DNA from: Theristus sp. LFF4_11
Lineage: Eukaryota; Nematoda; Chromadorea; Monhysterida; Xyalidae
Reading direction: 5' to 3'
Assembly: GCA_030248135.1 (NCBI GenBank)
Contig: JASANC010001083.1
Location: forward strand, 1-64,000
Length of the DNA stretch: 64,000 nt
Part shown: positions 32,001-41,300 of the stretch, one piece after another
Layout: each line of letters opens with the position of its first letter
Numbering within the stretch: the stretch's first letter is position 1
Made by a program: the position numbers and the translations under genes
Notes under the pieces: model-generated
What the model was told of the DNA's origin: nothing
The model's input: only the letters and a program-made list of their open reading frames with translations
Databases searched by the model: none

Positions 32001-35000
32001 TTTTAAAAAAAAAAGAAAAAAAATAAGCATTTTTTTTATTTTTTTATTAAAAATTTTTGAAATTTTTTCTTTAATGTGCCCTGAAAATGCCGTTTTTGGC
32101 ATAATTTTTCGAAAGTTCAACAAAAATTTTCTTTGACTTTACCTTGTCACTTAGTCTTCAACGCTGCAGGTGGTATTCTGGATTGATTTATCGACTGTTT
32201 TTAGCCTTGGTGAGTGATGATCGACTCGCGCATTGAAGTACTTGAGCGTCGCAAAGGCTAGTTCAACAAATTCCGATGCCGCTAAGGTGAGATAGAAGCA
32301 GAGAACTCACATTTACGCATCGTTTTTCAGGATCTCGAAAGGTCGAAATTGCACTGTCTGCCACTGCAAGCGTAACTTCGTTGGTTGCTCGTTGCTGTTT
32401 CGCCTCGTGTCGACAGCATGATCACACCGGTTTGTTGTTGAACTTGTTTCCGTGTTATTTGAGGTGAATTGAGAGGCAAAACACGAGACGTGATGTCGTC
32501 GGTGGGAAAATGGGGTCGCCGAAACCAAGTCTGAAATTTTCACCCTCCTCCCATATGAGTGGGGGTCATATGGTAAGTCGGTGGCTCCTCAGATGGTGAT
32601 ATTCGGACTCCCTGAAAAATTCTGAACAACTTTCATTTAAAAAAAATTAAAAAAAAATTTTTTTTAAAGAAAAAAAATAGAAAATTTTTTTTTCTTGACA
32701 TCTCTAGGTGGTGCTACCGGGTCTAACCGTGTCTCGATTTGACCGGGTCTGAAATTCATTGCCCAGTCCATCAAAACGTTGTCCACCCTGCAAGGCCGAC
32801 CAACCTTGCTCCGTCTCGTGCAACGGTCTCGCCTCCGGACCGGTGTCCGACCAGTCTCCGCGAAGGCGAATACGCCTCGGCGGTTTCTTGGACACTTCGT
32901 CTAGCAAGGCCATGTCCAGTTTCTCATCGGGCGCTGCGTAGGACTGCAATGACGGCGAGATGGGTAGAATTGAAATCGAAAAATTTTTACCGAACGAACG
33001 TGCCGAAGTGCCCGAGCACAGCAACACGATTTTCATTATTTCACTGTTTCTGAGTGATTTGTGCGCAACTGCACGTTTACCTGATAACAAAAATGTCACA
33101 CGAGCAAGTTTTCGATAGCGACGACAGCAGAACAAAACAGAGAACCACACCGCCGTTTTCAAAATAAAAAAATATTCCAACTTTTTTCCACAACCCCCCC
33201 CCCCCCCCACACCACCACCCCCCCCCCCTCCACGCCGACGCCTACCCCGGCAGCGCTATGGGACGACCCGGTCAATGCCGCACGTTTCCTCGGTCCACCT
33301 GCGAACGCGAGCGATATACGACACCCGGGCCACGAACAACAAAACAACGCCTACCACGGTGCTGTAGACGTATACGTTGTCCGACGAGAACGACACCAAC
33401 AGTTCACGACCGCTACGGGCGTAATCGAGCGACGTGATGCGACGATGACGACTAAAAGACTCGAATTTCTCGCGCGCAGTCGGCAGACAACAGAAACTGA
33501 GCAGGCCGATGAAGCCGGTCGTGTCTGGAACATGGGAGCGCCGAAAATGAGGAACCGGGTTGGAGAGGAGATTGGATATACCGTTCATAAATCACCGATT
33601 CCTAGAGATTTTGATAGGAAGAGTGTTTTTCGTGACAGGCAAAAACGAATCGATCTCAGTCTGAAGACACCGTGCACCCTGTTGTAACACCGTAATGTTG
33701 CACAATCACCAATAAAAACGCACGCACCAGCACGCGTGTCAACAACGTATTGCCTGCCTGTGTGTTTGCTCATACATGTGCAATATTATCGTGATTACGA
33801 ACAGACTGCCAATAGAAAACGCACAGTTTCAAATGGTAAAAATTCCTCCTGGAAACGTTTCTGATTCGCAACGTCAGCGTGGGTGGGTGACAAAACAAAA
33901 CACGTCCGCGCCGATGGACGTCCCACCTTGCGTCGGCTTCGACACGCGTCTAAGGTCGTATATCCTTGCGACGCTGTCCGCGCAGCCGACCGCCACTTCG
34001 TACGGTCGTGTCGGATTCACGCACAGCGCGCAGGTCGCGTGACGACACTCGACGATTACGTCCTGGAATTGTTGGTGGAAATGATTCGAAGGTGGCACGC
34101 TGATTGGCTGTCGACGATCGAATCGACCAATCAATCATCTCGTTCTATTGTGGAACACGTACGTAAGTACAATTCGTTCACAGGCTGCTTTTGGCTATGG
34201 CTAGCCGTTCGTTCACCCGAAAAAAACCACCGCAGTTTTGACGATACGGAAAATTAGTGCCGTTTTGCGGTTTCGTCAGGGGTAGACGCACACCAATCAA
34301 CACCCACTTGGCTCGTCAGTGCGACAGACACCAAAGCAGACATGATCGGGTTAGGTTGCGGAAATCAAAATGATGAAATGAAATCAAATTTAAAGGCACA
34401 ACCTCTTTACAAGCGGTGCACGTCAACTTTTCGCGCACGTCAATCCACCGTACACAGCCGTCTTCACCACACGAAAGAAACGTGTTCGAATCGTGCGGTA
34501 TCGTGGTCACCTGTCGAACAATTGACTGATTTTGAAGCCATTGAAAACTTTTTTTTCAAATGACAGAAGTCCTTGTCACGTCAGCTCTTGTGTTACTGCA
34601 TGTTGCCAACGTCATACTCATGGAGTAGCGTTTTAGACATACATCAGTTGGAATTGGCAAACATCAGACATGGAGATGGGTTCGAAAATTTTCTCAAACC
34701 AACCACACAACACCTCATAAGTGGTGCCCATATGACAAGTGAACAGCTGTTTGCCATGCGTCTCTTCTCGGTGCACATCCGTTAACGCGATGCTTCCGTC
34801 ACCGGCGCACGATACAATCTGAAAAGTGAAAGCAGAAAAAATGGAAATTAACAAATACATGCATGTATTTCAAATACAATCAAGTGATTGGCTGCTTTTG
34901 CATTGGGCTCACTGATTCGCCAAACCAGTTCGATGCAGCCAATCAGTTTTGAGTGCGGCCCGATTCGCTAGATTTGAACTGGCTGCCGGTTGGTCCGTAA

Positions 35001-36049
35001 CAGTGGGGATGCTACAACAATACCGTATCCAGTAAATTCAATCCGGCACGCTAATTGGTTGCATGTTGTCAACCACAACAACAACCAAACCAATCAGCAC
35101 GTCCAATCCAACTACAAACATTCACTAAAAATCTCAAACACCAAACCCGCTCATTATTCGTATCCGGCAGGAACCGGGCACTGAAAATGTTGCCCCGGTG
35201 GCCGGATTTGCAGATGCGGTGAACCACCGGACTGGTGCTGCTGAAGTCGGTGATCACCAACGAACGATCGTCGGAACCGGACAGTAGAAATCGTCCGTCC
35301 TCACTCCACACGACGCTGTTCACCTGAAAGCTGAGGTTTTTTTCAATTGGTTTCGTCGTTTTTTCTGTTTTTTATCGAACCCTTTCTCTTTTTCTCTGGT
35401 TATACAACAGACACGAGTTAGCTAGAACAAGCTCAACGACAAATCGCTAAAAGTGTGAATATTGCGCTGGTTTTACTGGCAGTCTTTTGAGAACAAGGCA
35501 ACTGTTTAGAACATACACAGATCCTAATAAAGACAATGGGTAGACCAGGGGTTGTATAGTGTATACGCCCCACACGGGCTTTCCATGACACACCCCATAC
35601 AAATCATCTGAATTGAAATGGTCGTTCGTGCGGTGATTTTCGGCGTGTTGATGATGATGGATCACATACAGTTAAAGGGGTGGCCCGAATCAAATCACCG
35701 CACGTGTGGTGGCCCATACGAGACTTGACCACATTTTCAAACTGCTTACCTAACACTCAAAAAGAGCCTTTCGAACAACGTTCATTTGACGCTTCATTCA
35801 AACCAGACCGAGCGATATGGTACCACTGGGCTTCTGAAGCTGTGGGACGAACCAGGGCGGAAGAAGTGGCATTATTTTAAACAAAAAAAAGCCGCGACTC
35901 ACACAGCCGCGATGCACCGCCAACGGTGGCAACGCCGTGAATCGACGCACGAGGTCGCTGCAGTCGCGGAACGCGTCGACGTCCAGTCGACCGAGTCGTT
36001 CGCGGTCAGCCAGCAGCCGGGAGACATGCGGCGCGGCCGCTGCGGGCAT
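26033..36049 (-). CDS. DCAF6: DDB1- and CUL4-associated factor 6 (NRIP-like WD40 protein)
   Basis: DCAF6 is a WD40 substrate receptor for the CUL4-DDB1 ubiquitin ligase, also called nuclear receptor interacting protein. Exons on the minus strand are 36049-35903, 35323-35147, 34818-34714, 34510-34403, 34062-33927, 33524-33355, 32943-32805, 31341-31186, 29645-29523, 29220-28869, 28660-28580, 28256-28085, 27603-27447, 26923-26835, 26502-26406 and 26085-26033. Phases agree and give about 753 residues. N-terminal WD repeats (about 40-280) contain SGSDDRSLVITD, IVSCAGDGSI, TFLSCGEDGCVRWIDVR (a WxDxR-type DDB1-contact motif) and AVGCADSVARIYDLRR. RLRGDWSDTGPEARP, a family hallmark, follows. A Pro/Ala/Glu-rich linker (about 380-540) comes next, then SGHRNARTM, VVSGSDCGHFFVWHRRTG, ATSGIQYDIKLWAP and MLEETRDTV, closing with an acidic tail. 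Introns carry several mobile elements. Confidence 0.95.
26134..26212. mobile_element. GCATTCATGAAGCAGTATT-family palindrome, copy 5 (DCAF6 last intron)
   Basis: Left GCATTCATGAAGCAGTATTC, centre AGTGACGCATAGTTATG, right AAATTGCTTCACGAATGTCC. It lies about 50 bases upstream, in the gene's sense, of the final DCAF6 exon. Confidence 0.7.
26568..26698. mobile_element. CCAATCAGC-family MITE, copy 2 (DCAF6 intron 14)
   Basis: Left CCGCTGATTGGTTGGTGATC, right GTGATCACCAATCAATATCA then GC. Inverted ends of about 20 bases with GATCAC palindromes. Confidence 0.65.
27874..27898. repeat. (AATC)n microsatellite
   Basis: Six or so tandem AATC units in DCAF6 intron 12. Confidence 0.8.
29414..29432 (+). 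repeat. Poly-G run (DCAF6 intron 9)
   Basis: Nineteen consecutive G on the plus strand, between two DCAF6 exons. Confidence 0.8.
30022..31113. mobile_element. Mariner-like element with long inverted repeats (copy C, DCAF6 intron 8)
   Basis: Starts TACAGGGTGAGCCAAAAAAG and ends CTTTTTTTGGCTCACCCTGT plus A. Inverted repeats extend about 95 bases, including GGTTCCAATTCTAAAA and AACATTTGGAGGTTTTTCTG. Internal plus-strand reading near 30578-30700 gives VKWTA then VVRQFRTKFNF, the same helix-turn-helix remnant as in the element at 2533-3444. At about 1.1 kb it cannot encode a full transposase. Confidence 0.8.
31371..31500 (-). repeat. tRNA-derived SINE, truncated copy (DCAF6 intron 7)
   Basis: Shares GGGATTTTAGGCGATG, then TAGGGCGCCCATCGAGT and CTGTCATTAAGCGCCTATAC followed by ACCCCTCG with the element at 42478-42660. 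The tRNA-like head is damaged here. Confidence 0.65.
31692..31886. mobile_element. MITE with GCCAATTCATGCAC ends and GTGAC repeats (DCAF6 intron 7)
   Basis: Left AAGCCAATTCATGCACGAC, right TGTGTGCATGAATTGGCCTT, which are inverted copies. Each arm continues with CGGCACGTCACGGCACGTCA or its complement, and the right arm carries four tandem GTGAC units (GACGTGACGTGACGTGACGT). About 195 bp, no coding capacity. Confidence 0.75.
31957..32718. mobile_element. Element with CTAGAGATGT ends and inner A/T tracts (DCAF6 intron 7)
   Basis: Left end GGTGGCGCTAGAGATGTAAG followed by GGTCAAAAAAAA and T-runs. Right end AATTTTTTTTTCTTGACATC followed by TCTAGGTGGTGCTACC. These are inverted repeats of about 40 bases. 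The approximately 680-bp interior shows no recognised protein. The superfamily is not identified. Confidence 0.6.
33194..33229 (-). repeat. Poly-C tract (poly-G on the DCAF6 sense strand)
   Basis: Two C-runs of more than ten, separated by an ACACCACCA spacer, in DCAF6 intron 6. Confidence 0.75.
33665..33775. repeat. CACACAGGCA-type repeat (DCAF6 intron 5)
   Basis: Holds CCTGTTGTAACACCG, TGTTGCACAATCACC, GCACGCACCAGCACGCGTGT and CTGCCTGTGTGTTTGC. Similar word sets occur near 5400, 15893, 39838, 40235, 47855 and 52060. Confidence 0.45.
34882..35100. repeat. CCAATCAGC hairpins (DCAF6 intron 2)
   Basis: Two inverted pairs: GTGATTGGCTGC...GCAGCCAATCAG (about 34884-34950) and CTAATTGGTTGC...AACCAATCAGCA (about 35050-35099). 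Similar short hairpins lie near 34098 and 40150. Confidence 0.5.
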
Positions 36050-37507
36050 GCTGTGCCTTCCCAAATGGGACAAAGTTTTGCAAAATATTGGAAAAATTGT
36101 TTTTTTTGTGGTGACCGGAATGACAAAATAACAGTGTGTTCTTGGGGTTTCGAAAATGGTTTCTGGAAATCCGGTTTCAAAGTGCTGTATTTGCCGTTTC
36201 AATCAGGCCTTTCAAAACTACTCCGGCTGACTGTAACAGCTCAAATTCAAATGCTAGCAAGCCAATCATTGAAGGAAAATGACACGAGATTTTGCGATCA
36301 CCACAATACGCTTCAACCGATCAACATATTGTACTGCACCGTCTGGACGTTTTCTGATGTTTGACTGCTTATAGCAACAAACCGTCACACAAAAAAAACC
36401 AAAAAGTAAGCTGTGCATAGCTTTGAGCAATGCACAATTTCGTAATAACGAACGACAAAACTTTGAGCCACTGAGCAAAAAGCACCAACGTTTTCAGCAT
36501 TTTCATTTCGTTAGGCTTCACACATTGATCGAAACAGAATAAACATTCGGAAATAGCAAAGAAATTTTTTTTGGAAGAGTTACATAAATTCAGTTTTTTT
36601 TCTGCACAACCATGATATTTGAGAAAAGTTGAGAAAAAAAACTAAAAAATGGCAAAGAATAAAACGAATAAAGCCAAGTAAACTAAAGAAGAGCATGAAA
36701 CAAATCGCTGGAACAAAACTGGTACAGCAAGCTTACGGGCGGATGTACTATAGCTGATGTATTCAAACGTGTCAATCCGAAATGAAGTCATGTGCTCGAA
36801 AACATGCATAACAAAACGTTCAGTTTAGCTTTATCCCTTCTTGTAAAAAAATGTACAGTGAACAAAACTGAAAATCTGATGTCGGCGCATGGCAAACGTG
36901 CGTTTCAAATCAAAAACAAATGACATCATGCCGGTTTGACACGTTTGAATGTGTTCACAATACTCATATACACACACAAAAGAAACAGAAATAAACAATC
37001 TAATGGCGACAAACAATTTGGAAAAAATCAGACAAAATAAAAGGTGAGAAAGTGACACAGACCACGATCACATTTTGGACAGGACAGTTCAGACAGTTTG
37101 GAGAAACAAATCAAGCAGCTGTCATAAAAAAACACATTTTCATCCAATAATAATGGCCCAAAAATTGCACGATAGGTGATAAGGGAGAACAATTTAAAAT
37201 TTGGAATCGTCTGATGCGGAACTTGACTTCAACGTGGTTGGAAATACCCAAAAGCGGTTGTATACATGCAGGCAAAAGTGCCAAACATAAAAAGAAATTT
37301 CAGAATCACAAAAACACAAAAAAATAAATATGCGGTCCCACCAAATGCGGCATCTACCAAGTTGGATCTCGACACAATCTTGAATCAATCAATCTTCTTG
37401 AACGTCACGGCAAGTTATTGGATATGTAGCAAAATGAGAAAACGGTGAAACAACGTTGGTAGACACCGTAGTTCATGGTGCACAAACTTGGCATTTGACT
37501 ACAGAAT

Positions 37508-37634
37508 GTTTGTTTGAACCCGTCACTTTGTTCGCAGAATACAGAGATCGCAAATGAGCGGGAATAAAATTAAAAACATAATCAGCCAAGTGGACTGTTT
37601 GATTTTCAACAAAATGTGACCGGTTCAAAGCAAA
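37508..37634. mobile_element. GTTTGAACC-GTCACTTT-family inverted repeat, copy 3
   Basis: Left GTTTGTTTGAACCCGTCACT, right AATGTGACCGGTTCAAAGCA then AAC. Inverted ends of about 25 bases around a 75-base centre. Confidence 0.65.
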
Positions 37635-37672
37635 CTTACTTCACACAATAAACAGTCTAACTCTTTTACATT

Positions 37673-37787
37673 TCCAACTAGCTGATTGGCTGGTGGTCAC
37701 GTGATGCCTGGAATATATGCCAACCGAACTCCGCCTCCACAGCAATCCATGCACACAATGCATGCATCAACCAATCAGCTAGTTGGA
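37673..37787. mobile_element. CCAATCAGC-family MITE, copy 3 (best preserved)
   Basis: Perfect 17-base terminal inverted repeats: TCCAACTAGCTGATTGG at the left and CCAATCAGCTAGTTGGA at the right. The interior of about 80 bases contains GAACTCCGCCTCC and AATGCATGCATC, found inverted in the copy at 24923-25044. Confidence 0.8.
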
Positions 37788-38323
37788 CATGCTATAGAGT
37801 TGGCTTTTAGATTCGTTCGGGACAATCGTATGTCAAGAGATCCACCCGGAGGGGGGAGGGTTAATTGCAGCAAATACTATTTTGAAAATGGAACAAATAA
37901 ATAGACAAAGGTTCTGGACAGTTAGTTGACAATGAATTCAAAAAAATTCTTGACAATTACAGCAGAACAACGTAACCTAAGTGGCCATTGCTCGGAACTG
38001 GAGTCCTGGTTCGAAGACCGTGCATTTAGTTTCACATCAGTGATTTCAATGGCCAATCCAATCCCACACAGCCACACACAATATTACATATGTGCCTGTG
38101 TGTTTGGCAGTTTGATAATGAGCAACCTCAGACTGTTGAAATCAACCAAGTTGTAGGATGGTTCTCTGCATTTCGGCCCGGCCAACATCATATGCAGAAG
38201 AGCGGTGGCCTCATCAGTGAGGTGCCCCTCTTGAACAAACTGCACGGGTCATCCGCGCAAGAACAAAAGACTTTTTCACCTAAAATCAGCCAGTCAAACC
38301 CACTGTTTCCCCCAAAAAAATCA

Positions 38324-41300
38324 TCACAACAATCCGGGCAGATACAGCTGCGGCAACACCGAATCCACCCCGTTCAACCATAAGTTAGCACATTGACTAT
38401 GATAGCAGCGACCAGCATATGAGACGACCGAATTCTGTCCCTTTCCTAAACCATTTCCCGCCGCAACCGACGTTCGCAACAGACAGACGCCACAAAACTC
38501 GCCACTGTCCTCGTTGTTGGCGTCAGGTGGCGTGTTCGCTGACGGACTACTGGCGCCAATCAGTGACGACGACGGTGGTAGATCGCCCGACTTTTGCACG
38601 GACGCTGGCGAAACGCACAACTGGAAAATTGGCGTCTTGTTTTTGGGAGTCCTGGCTCGGCTTGACGTTGGTTGGCTGGTGCCGTTGGTGCCAAGCGGGC
38701 TGGCAATTGAAAACGTTTCCAAATTCAAAGTTTTTTTCATATTTTTTACAATTAAACTAACCAGAATCGGATGTTCGTTCGTGTAGCCAATCAGCTGCTG
38801 CCAGTTGTCGTCAATTTGGTCGAGCAAATTCAACACGTGATCGTCGGTTTGGAAGGCTGACGGAGGAAAAAAAACGTAAGTTTGGTCATTTCATTGAACC
38901 TGTGAATGCACACATTGCCAGTGCAAAAAATGAGAAATGTTGATCCAAAGCTAAGCAAAAATCACAGTGCGTCTTCAAAACCAAGCGTTTCGTCATGTAT
39001 AATCGTTACAGGAAGACCGCGTGCACAAAAGTTTCACGCGTTGGGGAAAAGCCGGACACCAAACCAGACGCATGACGTCATCCGACGTCTTTCGTCAGCT
39101 ACCGTAACCCAATTTTGAATTCCCGCGTATTCTTGAAACGTTTTTACTATCCCTGTGTGCAAAGGCATAGAGAACCGGGACCAAAATGAAAGATAATAAA
39201 TAAAGCAACGGCACATCGGGCACTATAGCGGCATTCAAGAAGCAAGTGACGCGTAGCTATGTTGTCACTAAATACTGCGTCACCTTATGAATGCCGCTTG
39301 AGATTTTGAATATCTTTCGCTCATTTTGGATGAATATTTATATTTAAATGCTTCAATTACAGTGACCATATCAAATCATCAGCACAAAAAAACACCACCA
39401 CCACACCACAAGCAATGGCGCTCCAAAAAAACCGCCCAACGCTAGTAAAACCCTCGACTCTCCCAACCATCCTTACTTGTCGTTTTCAAGCTGATTCGAA
39501 CGCGACAAACGACCCGATAGGTTTCGGCAATGGCTCGCAAATATCGATGCCCTCGATCGGTTCGAAACAGCTCGTTGCAGACGACGGATGAGCTGACGGT
39601 CGACAGGAAACGACAGGAGTCAGAGAGCACCCGGGCACAGTGGCGCAGACACCGCGACCACACGACGCTGTGCTGCGAGGCGCCGCACGTCTGTGGGGCG
39701 TGTTCGTTCGTACGTGGCGTTTTTTTCTTCATTTTTTTGGATTGTCTGCGGGTTTCTTTTTGGCAGAACAAACGTGGCAGAGATTTTGCTCTGCACACCA
39801 CACACTTTTTGTTTATCAGCACACTAATGAGTATCAAACACACAGGCACACACACAGCCGCTGAAAAATGCAGCAGCCTGTGTGTGCAATGGGCTAGAGT
39901 GTTCATTTGTGTGACTGCGTTCCAGCAACAGTGCAAAGGAAACAACAATCAAGCAAACACGTTTTGTCAACAAACTCATGATACCTCCGAATCCTTGCCG
40001 TCCCTATCGTCGCCCAGTTCGTCTGTGTCGTGCATGGCCTCCTTCATTGCGGCGTACTTGTCATACACACGCATTGCCTGCAGTGGCGCCTGACCGCCGC
40101 TTGATGCACCTGCACCGGGAAGTTTGTGTCATGCGAAAATCGCTAATTGATTGGTTACTTTTGAATTCGGTTCGCTGATTGGTCGCATCGCAGCCAATCC
40201 TGGAGCTCTGAATGCCTGTAGCTTTATACAACGCCTGTGTTACTGCAGTGCACTGGGTTATTGCGACACTACAATCAATGCTGCAGTCACAAACAAACAC
40301 ACAGGCCGCACGCACACTTAGGACACCACCACAGCTGCCCTGTGCCAGTGTGTTTGTCTGAGCACTGTGGAACTTCACTTTTTGTTATCCAAGACCAGTC
40401 TACAAGACTGCAACTTTTACCTTGACTGGCGACCACTCGAGCGGGCGTGGAGTGCCCGCTTGCCGACTGTTGTTGTGTCACACTCGAACTTTCCAAAACC
40501 GTTTCACTTTTCCTCTCTGTCGTCGTCGTCGACGGAGCGACAAAATCGCCGAACTCACTGCTCTGGCGTTTCATTCGCGACGCTGCCGGCGGAAACGATT
40601 CCGTGGTGGAATTCGAAATTCTCGTTTCCCGTTCCGACTTTGCGCTGGAGACGGGACCAACGCCAAACGAGGACGCCAACTGGTGACTCTGACTCTGGTT
40701 CTCGGTTGTTTTCGGTGGTGCAATGTCCGCTAGGCGATTCGTCAATGATAATTCGGTTGTGACGCCGTCGAAATGCAGTGCGGGTATCGCGATCTGACCG
40801 GAACTGGCCAGTAGCTCGAGCGACGGCGGCTGACCGGCCTGCGTCGAAAAATGGGTAAAAAGTTTTGGGTCTTTTGGGTAAAAAACCTTTTTGGGTCACT
40901 TGATAGAATTGCAGAGCGTTGTTGTTGGGGTCAAGTGAAACACACACCCCTCCCAAAAATGTGCTCGTTCGCGGTTGGTCGACACAAAAACCACTTTAAG
41001 TTCAGAAACGCAGTGTCAGAAAAAAGGTCATCAAATGTCACAACGTCATAACAACGAATCGATTGAACAATGGAATACAGAAATCCATCCATCCGTTCAA
41101 TTCATTCCGCGGAAAAAAAACTACAAAAAAATGCCCGCTCGCCGAAAAGTGAACGCAAAAAAAACCAAATCACCGCAGCCCCGCCCACCTGAACGAGCGC
41201 GATTAGCGTCAGTGCGGCGTAGAACTCCGGAATCGTCAGGCGACCCGGTACGGTGCGATTAACGAGCGTCCAAACGTGCCCCAACACGTCGCGATGAATG

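Larger units (their letters stand above)
36050..38323. other. Spacer between SYNRG and DCAF6
   Basis: The DCAF6 promoter and the SYNRG 3' end should both be here. I see no TATA box that I would defend. The stretch holds one GTTTGAACC palindrome (37508-37634) and the best-preserved CCAATCAGC element (37673-37787), and no further gene. Confidence 0.5.

Noticed and set aside
39530..40093. 187-codon plus-strand frame
   Set aside because: It overlaps two SYNRG exons on the other strand and carries no recognisable family.
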